Shown: positions 15,778 to 25,290, counted from the first letter of the stretch. The stretch: DNA of 64,000 nt from Reyranella sp. (GCF_004297405.1 NZ_SCVC01000039.1:62001-126000); one strand, 5' to 3'. Made by a program: numbers and translations. Notes: generated by a model not told the origin, from the sequence alone.

Positions 15778-17112
15778 ATGGGCGCTTTGCCGCCGGTGTC
15801 GCTGCAGGCGGCAGCGCCTTGGTGGCGCCCGGCTCATGGTCATTCACTGGTCATTCGCGGCGGACGCCCGCTTTCCGGCGTCTACCCGATCAGCGGCGCC
15901 AAGAATGCCGTGCTGCCGCTGATGATCTCGGCGTTGCTGACACCTCATCTCGTCACCCTACGCAATGTGCCCGCGAGCCTTGACGTGGCGGTGCTGTCGG
16001 CGCTGCTGCGACGCCTCGGGGCGGAAATGCACTGGTCGACGACGGCCGATGGACTCTCGGTCACGATCTGCGCCGACCGGCTCCATCCTGGCAGCATCGA
16101 CGGCGACTTGGTGAGCCGCATGCGCGCCTCGGTCCTGCTGCTCGGGGCGATGCTGGCGCGCTGTGGCGAAGCGAGCCTGCCGATGCCCGGCGGCGATGCC
16201 ATCGGCCTGCGTGGCGTCGATTTTCATCTGGCCGGTCTCAGGGCCATGGGCGCCGAGATCGAACTGTCCGCCGGCCTGATCGTGGCCAAAGCGCCCGATG
16301 GTCTGAAGGGCGCGGAGATCCTGCTGCCGCTGCCGTCGGTGGGCGCAACGGAGAACTTGATGCTCGCCGCTGTGATGGCGAAGGGCACGGTGGTGATCCG
16401 CAACGCCGCCCGCGAACCCGAGATCGTCGACCTGGCGCAATGCCTGATCGCCATGGGCGCGCGTATTGTTGGCCAGGGCAGCCACGTCATCACGATCGAA
16501 GGCGGCGCGACGCTTGCCGGCGCGGTCCACGATGTGATGCCCGACCGCATCGAGCTCGGCACGCTCGCTTGCGTGGCCGCCGTCACCAATGGCGAGATTC
16601 TGCTGCGCAATGGGCGCACCGACCATCTTGGGGCAGCCTTGTCGGCATTCCAGGCGGCGGGCGTCGATCTGCGTGACGTCGAGGACGGATTGATCGCACG
16701 CCGCTCGCCGGATGGCCTCGTGGGCATCGATATCATCACCCAGCCTTATCCGGGATTCGCGACCGATCTCCAGGCGCCGGCCATGGCGCTGCTGTCGGTG
16801 GCGAAGGGCGCCAGCGCCATCACCGAAACACTCTTCGAACAACGCTTCCTGCATGTCGGCGAACTGCGCCGGATGGGCGCGGACATCGCCGTCCACGGCA
16901 GGACGGCCCTGGTGCGCGGGGCGGCCGAGCTGCGTGGCGCCGCCGTGACCTGTACCGACGTGCGGGCCGCTGCCGCCCTGGTCATCGCAGGATTGGCGGC
17001 GAGCGGCGAAACCACGCTCGCCGGTCTCGACCATCTCGATCGAGGTTACGAGCGGATGGCCGAGAAGCTGGCAGCCTGTGGCGCCGATATCGCGAGGAAT
17101 GGCCTGTCGTGA
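15778..17112 (+). CDS. murA: UDP-N-acetylglucosamine 1-carboxyvinyltransferase (MurA) with Asp at the Cys115 position
   Basis: MurA transfers enolpyruvate from PEP to UDP-GlcNAc, the first committed step of peptidoglycan synthesis. The 444-residue protein has both EPSP-synthase-like domains and the substrate-binding Lys42 (SGAKNAVLP). The catalytic loop reads MPGGDAIGLRGVDFH, so Asp140 replaces the usual Cys (Cys115 in E. coli) while the downstream Arg145 is kept. Natural Cys-to-Asp MurA enzymes are active and insensitive to fosfomycin. A non-conserved stretch of 20 residues precedes the core. It lies in an Fe-S operon, so it may be a paralogue rather than the housekeeping enzyme. It starts 4 bases after the previous stop. 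Confidence 0.88.
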   Translation: MGALPPVSLQAAAPWWRPAHGHSLVIRGGRPLSGVYPISGAKNAVLPLMISALLTPHLVTLRNVPASLDVAVLSALLRRLGAEMHWSTTADGLSVTICADRLHPGSIDGDLVSRMRASVLLLGAMLARCGEASLPMPGGDAIGLRGVDFHLAGLRAMGAEIELSAGLIVAKAPDGLKGAEILLPLPSVGATENLMLAAVMAKGTVVIRNAAREPEIVDLAQCLIAMGARIVGQGSHVITIEGGATLAGAVHDVMPDRIELGTLACVAAVTNGEILLRNGRTDHLGAALSAFQAAGVDLRDVEDGLIARRSPDGLVGIDIITQPYPGFATDLQAPAMALLSVAKGASAITETLFEQRFLHVGELRRMGADIAVHGRTALVRGAAELRGAAVTCTDVRAAAALVIAGLAASGETTLAGLDHLDRGYERMAEKLAACGADIARNGLS

Positions 17113-17462
17113 GCGGCGTCGCCGGTGCAAACGTCTGGCTCTTTTCCTACGGGACCCTGCAGCAGGACGAAGTGCAGCTCGCGACCTTCGGCCGCCGGCT
17201 CGAAGGCCGCGCCGATGCCTTGCCGGGCTATGCCACGTCGTTGCTCGAGATCAAGGACGCCGATGTGATCGCGACCAGCGGCAAGACCCATCATCTGCTG
17301 GCGCTTCCCACCGGCAATCCGGCCGATGAGATCGCGGGCGTTGTCTTCAAGATCACACCGGAAGAACTTGCCGCCGCCGACACCTACGAAGTGTCGGACT
17401 ACAAGCGTGTCGCCGTTCGCCTGAAGTCGGGGCTCGAGGCCTTCGTCTACGTCGCCGCCTGA
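17109..17462 (+). CDS. Gamma-glutamylcyclotransferase (GGCT/AIG2-like) family protein
   Basis: This 117-residue protein has the family opening LFSYGTLQQDEVQ, whose YGTL loop binds the gamma-glutamyl group. GVVFKITPEELAAADTYE carries the acidic residue expected for catalysis, and DYKRVAVRLKSG follows. Members cyclise gamma-glutamyl amines or peptides to 5-oxoproline, or process unknown relatives. The start is a GTG that overlaps the murA TGA (GTGA), so it is the last gene of the coupled operon. It converges on the LysR gene with no gap. Confidence 0.88.
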   Translation: MSGVAGANVWLFSYGTLQQDEVQLATFGRRLEGRADALPGYATSLLEIKDADVIATSGKTHHLLALPTGNPADEIAGVVFKITPEELAAADTYEVSDYKRVAVRLKSGLEAFVYVAA

Positions 17463-18374
17463 TCAGCGCGTATCCTTGAAACTGTCGACGACCAGCCCGC
17501 GTAGCCAGCGGCTCGCGGCATCGCCGTCGGACGAGGCGTGCCAGTAGAGATAGAGGTCGAGGGTCGGCATCTTGAGCGGGAAGGGCAGGACCTGGAGCCG
17601 CAGTCCCGATGCGAAGCGGTTGGCGTAACGCTCGGCCATGGTGAGCACGAGATCGGTCTCGGCGACGGTGCCGAGGGCTGCGAGATAGTTGCGGCAGCGC
17701 AACCGCACTCGTCGCTGCAGGCCGCGCTTGCTCAACTCGACATCCTCGAGGCCCGGCCCCTTGCGGCGCGACGTCACCATGACATGGTCCTGCGCCAGAT
17801 AGGTGTCGAGCTTCAGGCCCTTGCGCAGGAGCGGATGGTTCCGGCGCGCGACCACCACCATCCGGTCGGCTGAGAGTTTTTGACGGCGCACATTCTCTGA
17901 GAGCGGCAGGGCGATATCGGTCGCCAGACTCACGGCGCCGGTCGCCAGTGCGGCTTCGAGGTTGCGTCGCCGGACCTGCACTGTCCGGAGATTGACCCCG
18001 GGAGCGGCCCTCGCGATCCGGCGCATGATCGCCGGCATCATCAGCGTCTCCGTCGGATCGCGCAGGCTGATCGTGTACTGTGCCGCCGCGGTCGCAGGAT
18101 CGAAGCGGCCGGCATTGGCGACCAGCAGGTCGAGGGCCTGCAGACCCTGGCGCAATGGTCCGATCAGGTCGCGGGTTAGCGGCGTGGCGCTAAGCTGGCG
18201 GCCGTCGCGCGTGAACAGCGGATCGCCGAACAGCCGACGTAACCGCGCCAGCGAGTGGCTGATGGCCGACTGGCTGAGATTGAGGCGTTCGGCTGCGCGC
18301 GTGACGCCACCTTCGCCGTGGATGGCGTCGAGCACGCGCAGCAGGTCGAGATCGGTGCGGCGATCATGAATCAT
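17463..18374 (-). CDS. LysR family transcriptional regulator
   Basis: This 303-residue protein has an N-terminal winged helix (LLRVLDAIHGEGGVTRAAERL, then SQSAISHSLARLRRLFGDPLF) as in NodD/PcpR-type members. A C-terminal substrate-binding domain follows. It is divergent from the acyl-CoA dehydrogenase across 88 bases that hold a dyad ATGAT-N5-ATCAT. It therefore probably controls that gene and itself in response to an acyl or aromatic acid inducer. Confidence 0.9.
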   Translation of the reverse strand: MIHDRRTDLDLLRVLDAIHGEGGVTRAAERLNLSQSAISHSLARLRRLFGDPLFTRDGRQLSATPLTRDLIGPLRQGLQALDLLVANAGRFDPATAAAQYTISLRDPTETLMMPAIMRRIARAAPGVNLRTVQVRRRNLEAALATGAVSLATDIALPLSENVRRQKLSADRMVVVARRNHPLLRKGLKLDTYLAQDHVMVTSRRKGPGLEDVELSKRGLQRRVRLRCRNYLAALGTVAETDLVLTMAERYANRFASGLRLQVLPFPLKMPTLDLYLYWHASSDGDAASRWLRGLVVDSFKDTR

Positions 18375-18403
18375 ATCGATGGATTCTCATGATGAACGAT
18401 CAT
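18368..18403. promoter_or_regulatory. LysR-type dyad and two GANTC sites between lysR and the acyl-CoA dehydrogenase
   Basis: ATGATGAACGATCAT at 18389-18403 is an inverted repeat (5-bp arms) containing a T-N11-A pair, the LysR-box form. GAATC (18368-18372) and GATTC (18382-18386) are CcrM methylation sites beside it. Confidence 0.5.
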
Positions 18404-18462
18404 TTTATTCATTCTTCTGCCGGACCTAGGGTCGGTCAACCCGAACCGCTGGAGAGTGTCCG

Positions 18463-19665
<1,203 letters not shown>

Positions 19666-19672
19666 GGGACGC

Positions 19673-20248
19673 TTACGTTTCCTTCACCGACAACACCGCC
19701 CATGCCGCTTCGGCGAAGAAGTTGGCGTGGGTGCTGAGCGGGCCTTCGAAGCGGCCGTAGAGCTTGTAGGTCGCGGGCTGCATCACCGTGCCGATTGCCG
19801 CTGCGGCGGCGAGGTCGGCGTCGCGCGACGGGATCTCGCCTGTCGCCATCGCCTGCACGATCACTTCGCGCACGACGTCCACTGGATTGGGCGTACCCTC
19901 GGGCACCATCGCCAGGAACATGTGCTGGGTCAGCAGGTGGTAGGCGAACAGGGTCCAGTCATCGTCGGCCCATTCGCAATAGCAGCGGACGATGGCGTCG
20001 ATCTGGGCGCGCAGGCCCTGCGCCCGCTGCGCGGCGCCGGCCAGTGCTTCGGCCAGCGCCCGGTGGTGGCGCAGGAAGAGGTCGAGCGCGAGCTGCTCCT
20101 TGCTCGGAAAGTGGCGGTAGATCGTGCCTTCGGCGATCGACGCCGCCATGGCGATCTCGCGGGTCGTAGTCTCCGTCACGCCCCGCGCCACGAACAGCGT
20201 GAGCGCCGCGCGCTCTACGCGTGCTTTGGTTTCTTCGGCTTTGCCCAT
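19673..20248 (-). CDS. TetR family transcriptional regulator
   Basis: This 191-residue regulator has an N-terminal helix-turn-helix (RVERAALTLFVARGVTETTTREIAMAASIAEGTIYRHF in sequence) and a ligand-binding C-terminal half. It converges on the acyl-CoA dehydrogenase. No SD is evident at its ATG; a small upstream ORF (20215-20412) reads into it and may supply coupling. Repeats of GCTCAC lie at 20428-20463 and again at 20267-20274, the spacing expected for autoregulation. Confidence 0.9.
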   Translation of the reverse strand: MGKAEETKARVERAALTLFVARGVTETTTREIAMAASIAEGTIYRHFPSKEQLALDLFLRHHRALAEALAGAAQRAQGLRAQIDAIVRCYCEWADDDWTLFAYHLLTQHMFLAMVPEGTPNPVDVVREVIVQAMATGEIPSRDADLAAAAAIGTVMQPATYKLYGRFEGPLSTHANFFAEAAWAVLSVKET

Positions 20249-20412
20249 GCCGCGCAGTCTATGAGGGAGCGCTCACTCGGCAAAGCTGTGTCGTGGTCCG
20301 CCGGCGTCGAAAACCAGCGCCAGTCGATCACCCAGTCGCGCCCCTCGCCGACCGTGGGGGCCACCTCGCTCTGAAGCTTCAGGAACTCATCGAAAGACCG
20401 GCGAATGAACAT
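20215..20412 (-). CDS. Small ORF upstream of tetR (65 residues), possible leader or truncated gene
   Basis: I do not recognise the product. It begins MFIRRSFDEFLKLQSE and continues to DWVIDWRWFS, with a Lys/Pro-rich end. The ATG has an excellent SD (AAGGAGG, five bases away). The frame overlaps the tetR start by 34 bases in another frame, and a GAGCGCTC operator-like site lies inside it. It could be a true small protein, the remnant of a gene cut by a deletion, or a peptide whose translation couples to tetR. Base composition does not distinguish these. Confidence 0.45.
   Translation of the reverse strand: MFIRRSFDEFLKLQSEVAPTVGEGRDWVIDWRWFSTPADHDTALPSERSLIDCAAWAKPKKPKHA
20267..20274. promoter_or_regulatory. 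Operator-like GAGCGCTC just upstream of tetR
   Basis: GAGCGCTC followed by ACTC matches the half-sites at 20428-20463. It lies about 20 bases before the tetR ATG. Confidence 0.4.
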
Positions 20413-20427
20413 GCTACCCTCCTTGAA

Positions 20428-20463
20428 GTGAGTAAGCGCTCACAAAATAAGTGAGCAATCACT
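20428..20463. promoter_or_regulatory. Two TetR-type operators
   Basis: GTGAGTAAGCGCTCAC (20428-20443) and AGTGAGCAATCACT (20450-20463) are inverted repeats of GTGAG/CTCAC, the common TetR-family half-site. They lie upstream of the small ORF and tetR, and also between them and the gcv leader. Confidence 0.65.
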
Positions 20464-20557
20464 CAAAATCAAGAGCTAGCAAAGCCCCTGATTTTTCACA
20501 TGTTTTCCCGGTGGACGCCGGCAATGGCCCTCCCTATGGTCGTTTTCACCCAGACGA

Positions 20558-20746
20558 TCCCTGTGGGAGAGACCGCCCGGCACGGGCGGCGCCGAAGGAG
20601 CAACCGACCCCGGAAACTCTCAGGCAAAAGGACCGCAGGAGGATGGGTCTCTGGAAAGTGGCGTGCGTCCTGACGGATGTGCTCCCACCGACGAAGTAAG
20701 CCGGCTTAGCCGCTGGCGAATCTTTCAGGTCTCCGGACAGAGGGGG
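20558..20746 (+). ncRNA. Tandem glycine riboswitch of the gcv operon
   Basis: Two glycine aptamers in series precede gcvT. The first contains GGGAGAGACC, GCCGAAGGAGCAA and GGAAACTCTCAGGCAAAAGG. The second contains GGGTCTCTGGAAAGT, CCACCGACGAAGTAAGCC and GGCGAATCTTTCAGG, ending in GGACAGAGGGGG. These are the conserved cores of the class. Downstream, GTCGCG (20746-20751) can pair with CGCGAC (20778-20783), just before the SD GAGGAG (20787-20792), a plausible expression platform. The element typically switches gcv genes on when glycine is abundant. Confidence 0.96.
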
Positions 20747-20798
20747 TCGCGACCGGCGCAGCCCTTGCGTCGGCGAACGCGACTCTGAGGAGACCTTC

Positions 20799-21920
20799 TT
20801 GAGCGATCCCGCCGCCGGCCCCCTGAAACGTACACCGCTTTACGATCTTCACCGCGAGCTTGGCGCGCGTCTCGTGCCGTTTGCCGGCTACGAGATGCCG
20901 GTGCAGTACCCGACCGGCATCCTGGCCGAGCACACGCAGACACGGACCGCCTGCGGCCTGTTCGATGTCTCCCACATGGGCCAAGTGCGCCTCACGGCCA
21001 AGGCGGGCCATAGCGCCGCCAAGGCGATGGAGACGCTGGTGCCGGGCGACATCGTCGGCCTGCAGCCCGGCCAGCAGCGCTACACGCAGTTCACCAATGA
21101 CCAGGGCGGCATCCTCGACGATCTGATGGTGACCAGCACGGGCGATCATCTGCTCGTGGTCATCAACGCCGCCTGCAAGGATGCCGACCTCGCGCACATG
21201 CAGAAGCATCTCTCGAGCATGTGTGAGGTTGAGCCGATGTTTTCGCGCGGCCTGCTTGCGTTGCAGGGGCCGCAGGCTTCGGCGGTGCTGTCGCGGCTGG
21301 CGCCGCAGGTCGCGACCATGAAGTTCATGACCGGCGCCTATGTCGTGATCGACGGCGCGCGCTGCTACGTGACGCGCTCGGGCTACACCGGCGGCGACGG
21401 CTACGAGATTTCGACGCCCGCCGACCAGACCGACGCCATCGCCCGCAAGCTGCTGTCGAACCCCGAAGTGAAACCGATCGGGCTGGGCGCGCGCGACTCG
21501 CTGCGCCTCGAAGCGGGCCTCTGCCTCTACGGCCACGACATCGACACGACCACCACGCCGGTCGAGGCCGTGCTGCTGTGGAGCGTCGGCAAGGAGCGCC
21601 GCGTGCAAGGCGGCTTTCCCGGCGCGTCGGTCATCCAGAAGCAGATCGCCGAAGGCTCGACGCGCAAGCGGGTCGGCCTTCTGCCCGACGGCAAGGCCAT
21701 CGCGCGCGAAGGCGCGGAGATTGCCATCGGCGGCAAGATTGTCGGCACGGTGACGTCGGGCGGCTTCGCGCCGACCCTCGGACGCGCCATCGCCATGGGC
21801 TACGTCGAGCGCGCCCAGTCAGCCAACGGGACCAAGGTCGATCTCATGGTGCGCGGCAAGCCTGTGCCCGCCGAGATCGTGCCCATGCCTTTCGTCAAAC
21901 ACGCCTACTATCGCGGATAA
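20799..21920 (+). CDS. gcvT: Glycine cleavage system T protein (aminomethyltransferase)
   Basis: GcvT moves the one-carbon unit from the lipoyl arm of GcvH to tetrahydrofolate and releases ammonia. The 373-residue protein shows PFAGYEMPVQYPTGILAEH, GLFDVSHMGQVR, and SGYTGGDGYEIS (the folate-binding region). The C-terminal barrel has FPGASVIQKQI and GRAIAMGYV. The start is a TTG six bases after GAGGAG; no ATG lies nearby in frame. First gene of gcvT-gcvH-gcvPA-gcvPB under the glycine riboswitch. Confidence 0.97.
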   Translation: MSDPAAGPLKRTPLYDLHRELGARLVPFAGYEMPVQYPTGILAEHTQTRTACGLFDVSHMGQVRLTAKAGHSAAKAMETLVPGDIVGLQPGQQRYTQFTNDQGGILDDLMVTSTGDHLLVVINAACKDADLAHMQKHLSSMCEVEPMFSRGLLALQGPQASAVLSRLAPQVATMKFMTGAYVVIDGARCYVTRSGYTGGDGYEISTPADQTDAIARKLLSNPEVKPIGLGARDSLRLEAGLCLYGHDIDTTTTPVEAVLLWSVGKERRVQGGFPGASVIQKQIAEGSTRKRVGLLPDGKAIAREGAEIAIGGKIVGTVTSGGFAPTLGRAIAMGYVERAQSANGTKVDLMVRGKPVPAEIVPMPFVKHAYYRG

Positions 21921-21931
21921 GGGAGCTAGAG

Positions 21932-22309
21932 ATGGCCGTTACCAAATACACCGAAGAGCACGAGTGGGTCCGCGTCGAAGGCGATGTCGCCACCGTCGGC
22001 ATCACGCAATACGCCCAGGAGCAGTTGGGCGACGTGGTGTTCGTGGAAGTGCCCGCCGTCGGCCGCAAGGTCGCCAAGGGCGAGGCCTGCGCCGTGGTCG
22101 AATCGGTCAAGGCCGCGTCCGACATCTACGCTCCCGTGGCGGGCGAGATCGTCGAAGGCAATGCAGCGCTCGCCGACTCGCCGGGCGACGTCAATGCCGA
22201 GCCGACGGGCAAGGGCTGGTTCTTCAAGCTGAAGCTCGCCGACAAGGCCGAGCTCGATGGCCTGATGGACGAGGCCGGCTACGAAGCCTTCGTGAAGAGC
22301 CTGGGCTAA
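21932..22309 (+). CDS. gcvH: Glycine cleavage system H protein
   Basis: This 125-residue lipoyl carrier shuttles the aminomethyl group among P, T and L proteins. The modified Lys is in VVESVKAASDIYAPVAG. The family start TKYTEEHEWVRVEGD and the end KAELDGLMDEAGYEAFVKSLG are present. It sits 11 bases after gcvT and 12 bases before gcvPA. Confidence 0.98.
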   Translation: MAVTKYTEEHEWVRVEGDVATVGITQYAQEQLGDVVFVEVPAVGRKVAKGEACAVVESVKAASDIYAPVAGEIVEGNAALADSPGDVNAEPTGKGWFFKLKLADKAELDGLMDEAGYEAFVKSLG

Positions 22310-22321
22310 ACGGAGCACCTA

Positions 22322-23668
22322 ATGCGCTATCTCCCCCTCACTGACGCCGATCGCCGGGAGATGCTCTCGGTCATCGGCGCCAAGTCGGTCGACGATCTCT
22401 TCAAGGACGTGCCGGCATCGGCTCGGCTCGGCGCCAAGATCGGCGGCCTGCCCGACCATCAGGGCGAGCTCGAAGTCGAGCGCGCCTTCCAGGCCTTTGC
22501 GGCGAAGAACGTCTCGCCGGGCACCGCGCCCTTCTTCATCGGCGCCGGCGCCTATCGCCACCATGTGCCCTCGACCGTGGATTACATGATCCAGCGCGGC
22601 GAGTTCCTGACCTCCTACACGCCGTACCAACCGGAGATCACGCAAGGCACCTTGCAATATCTCTTCGAGTTCCAGACGCAGGTGACCTTGCTCACTGGCA
22701 TGGACGTGGCCAACGCCTCGATGTACGACGGTTCGACCGGCACTGCCGAGGCGGTGCTGATGGCCAACCGCATCACGCGCCGCCACAAGGCGCTGATCTC
22801 GGGCGGGCTGCATCCGCAGTATCGCAGCATCATCGAGACCACGGCCAAGTGGGAAGGCTTCAAGCCTGTCCTGTCCAAGGCCGATGCCGAAGGCCTCGAG
22901 GACCTGATCGCCTCGGTCGACAAGGACACGTCCTGCGTCGTCGTCCAGAATCCGAGCTTCTTCGGCCATGTGCGCGACTTCACCAAGCTTGCCGAAGCTT
23001 GCCACGCGGCCGGCGCGCTGCTGATCGTTGTCGTGACGGAAGTCGTGTCGCTCGGCCTTCTGAAGCCGCCGGGCGAGATGGGCGCGGACATCGTGGTCTG
23101 CGAGGGCCAGTCGATCGGCAACGGGCTGGGCTTTGGTGGCCCGTATGTCGGCCTGTTCGCGACCCGCGACAAGTACATGCGCCAGATGCCGGGCCGCCTG
23201 GTCGGTGAAACGGTCGATGCCGACGGCAAGCGCGGCTTCGTGCTGACGCTGTCGACGCGCGAGCAGCATATCCGCCGTGAGAAGGCGACCTCCAACATCT
23301 GCACCAATGCCGGCCTCTGCGCGCTGGCCTTCACGGTGCATCTCACCCTGCTCGGTGAAGCGGGCTTCACCCGGCTGGCTGAGATCAACCACGCCAAGGC
23401 CTCGCAGCTCGCCGACAAGGTGAGCGCCATTCCGGGCGTGAAGCTGCTGAACGACAGCTTCTTCAACGAGTTCACGGTGAAGCTGCCTAAGCCGGCCGCG
23501 CCCGTCGTCGAGGCGCTAGCGGCGAAGCGCATCCTGGGCGGCCTGCCGGTGTCGCGTCTCATTCCCAATGATCCCTCGGTCGAGAACCTGCTCCTGCTGG
23601 CAGCCACCGAGACCGCGACCGACATGGGCATGGACCCGTTGGTCGCCGCGCTGAAGGAGGTGCTGTGA
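22322..23668 (+). CDS. gcvPA: Glycine dehydrogenase (decarboxylating), subunit 1
   Basis: This 448-residue protein is the N-terminal half of the split P protein. It pairs with GcvPB to decarboxylate glycine on PLP and load the aminomethyl group on GcvH. It starts MRYLPLTDADRREML and has FIGAGAYRHHVP, SYTPYQPEITQGTLQ and RREKATSNICTNAGLCA, all typical. The PLP-binding lysine is in the partner subunit. It overlaps gcvPB by one base (TGATG). Confidence 0.97.
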   Translation: MRYLPLTDADRREMLSVIGAKSVDDLFKDVPASARLGAKIGGLPDHQGELEVERAFQAFAAKNVSPGTAPFFIGAGAYRHHVPSTVDYMIQRGEFLTSYTPYQPEITQGTLQYLFEFQTQVTLLTGMDVANASMYDGSTGTAEAVLMANRITRRHKALISGGLHPQYRSIIETTAKWEGFKPVLSKADAEGLEDLIASVDKDTSCVVVQNPSFFGHVRDFTKLAEACHAAGALLIVVVTEVVSLGLLKPPGEMGADIVVCEGQSIGNGLGFGGPYVGLFATRDKYMRQMPGRLVGETVDADGKRGFVLTLSTREQHIRREKATSNICTNAGLCALAFTVHLTLLGEAGFTRLAEINHAKASQLADKVSAIPGVKLLNDSFFNEFTVKLPKPAAPVVEALAAKRILGGLPVSRLIPNDPSVENLLLLAATETATDMGMDPLVAALKEVL

Positions 23669-25266
23669 TGGTCCAGTCGCTCGACCGTTCGCAAGGTCGT
23701 GCTGGCGGCGTCGCCGCCGGTGCCGCCTCGAACCACGGCACGTACACGGGCAACCGCGCACTGCAGATCGAGGAGCCGTTGATCTTCGAGATGGGCCAGC
23801 CGGGACGCTGCGGCGTCGACCTGCCGGAACCGCCGAAGGTGAAGGACCGGCTGAACGGCCTGCGTCGCGCCGGCACGATCGGCCTGCCGGGCCTGTCCGA
23901 GCCGCAGGTGGTGCAGCACTACACGCGCCTCAGCCAGAAGAACTACGCCATCGACATGGGCGTCTACCCGTTGGGCTCGTGCACCATGAAGCACAACCCG
24001 CGGATCAACGAGAAGGTCGCGCGCTTGGCCGGAATCGGCGATCTCCATCCGTTGCAGCCGGTCTCGACCGTGCAGGGCGCGCTGGAGCTGATCGACCGCT
24101 TGGCGCATTGGCTGAAGACGCTGACCGGCATGCCGGCCGTCGCCATGTCGCCGGCCGCCGGCGCACATGGCGAGATGTGCGGCATGATGGCGATCGCCGC
24201 GGCCCTCGAGGCCAAGGGCGAACGCGCCCAGCGCAAGGTCGTGCTGGCGCCGGAGTCGGCGCATGGCACCAACCCGGCGACGGCGGCCGCGCTTGGCTTC
24301 ACCGTGAAGCCGATCCCGGCCAACGATCGAGGCCGCGTCGATCTCGCAGCGTTGAAGGCCGCCCTCGGCCCCGACGTGGCGGCGATCATGCTGACCAACC
24401 CCAACACCTGCGGCCTGTTCGAGAGCGAGATCGTCGAGATCTCCAAGGCCGTGCACGATGCCGGCGCCTACTTCTACTGCGACGGCGCCAACTTCAACGC
24501 CATCGTCGGTCGCGTGCGGCCGGGTGATCTCGGCATCGACTGCATGCACATCAACCTGCACAAGACCTTCTCGACGCCGCACGGCGGCGGCGGGCCGGGC
24601 GCAGGTCCGGTGGTGCTGTCGGCAGCCCTTGCGCCTTATGCGCCTTATCCCTGGATCGTGAAGGACGGCGACACGTGGCGGGTCGCCGAGGATGGCGCCA
24701 AGGTCGATGGCACACCGCTGGGACGTCTCAAGGCGTTCCACGGCCAGATGGGCATGTTCACGCGCGCTCTGGCCTACATCATGAGCCATGGCGCCGACGG
24801 GCTGAAGCAGGTGGCCGAGGATGCGGTGCTGTCGGCCAACTATGTGATGGCGGCGCTGAAGGACGTCATGAGCCCTGCGTTCGAGGGGCCGTGTATGCAC
24901 GAGGCGCTGTTCGACGACAGCTTCCTCAAGGACACCGGCGTGAGCACCCTCGACTTCGCGAAGGCGATGATCGACGAGGGCTATCACCCGATGACCATGT
25001 ACTTCCCGCTGGTCGTGCATGGCGCGATGCTGATCGAGCCGACCGAGAGCCAGGCCAAGGAAGACCTGGATCAGTTCATCGGCGCGCTGCGTTCGCTCAC
25101 CGAGCGGGCCAAGACCGGCACGGCAGCCGAGGAATTCAAGGCGGCGCCGCGCTTCTCGCCGCGTCGGCGTCTCGACGAGACCCTGGCGGCACGTAAGCCG
25201 ATCCTGCGCTGGCGGCCGTCGAACAATCCGCCGGAAGGCGATCCGATGAAGCAGGCGGCCGAGTAG
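23668..25266 (+). CDS. gcvPB: Glycine dehydrogenase (decarboxylating), subunit 2
   Basis: This 532-residue half carries the PLP site: the Schiff-base Lys is in HINLHKTFSTPHGGGGPGAG. Also typical are SQKNYAIDMGVYPLGSCTMKHNP and LAPESAHGTNPATAA. I chose ATG 23668, seven bases after AAGGAGG; a GTG three bases earlier is also in frame. The stop codon sits within a hairpin that resembles a terminator, so the gcv transcript probably ends here. Confidence 0.97.
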   Translation: MVQSLDRSQGRAGGVAAGAASNHGTYTGNRALQIEEPLIFEMGQPGRCGVDLPEPPKVKDRLNGLRRAGTIGLPGLSEPQVVQHYTRLSQKNYAIDMGVYPLGSCTMKHNPRINEKVARLAGIGDLHPLQPVSTVQGALELIDRLAHWLKTLTGMPAVAMSPAAGAHGEMCGMMAIAAALEAKGERAQRKVVLAPESAHGTNPATAAALGFTVKPIPANDRGRVDLAALKAALGPDVAAIMLTNPNTCGLFESEIVEISKAVHDAGAYFYCDGANFNAIVGRVRPGDLGIDCMHINLHKTFSTPHGGGGPGAGPVVLSAALAPYAPYPWIVKDGDTWRVAEDGAKVDGTPLGRLKAFHGQMGMFTRALAYIMSHGADGLKQVAEDAVLSANYVMAALKDVMSPAFEGPCMHEALFDDSFLKDTGVSTLDFAKAMIDEGYHPMTMYFPLVVHGAMLIEPTESQAKEDLDQFIGALRSLTERAKTGTAAEEFKAAPRFSPRRRLDETLAARKPILRWRPSNNPPEGDPMKQAAE

Positions 25267-25290
25267 GCCGCCTCCTTATCTTCTCTTTCC
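25253..25290 (+). terminator. Probable intrinsic terminator of the gcv operon
   Basis: AGGCGGCC (25253-25260), loop GAGTA and GGCCGCCT (25266-25273) form an 8-bp GC stem that includes the gcvPB stop codon. A pyrimidine-rich, T-containing tail follows (25273-25290). Confidence 0.65.

Noticed and set aside
20451..20699. 82-codon frame in the gcv leader
   Set aside because: It lies over the conserved glycine riboswitch sequence and has no SD.
22615..25020. 801-codon open frame antisense to gcvPA/gcvPB
   Set aside because: It lies entirely opposite two well-identified genes and shows no family motif.
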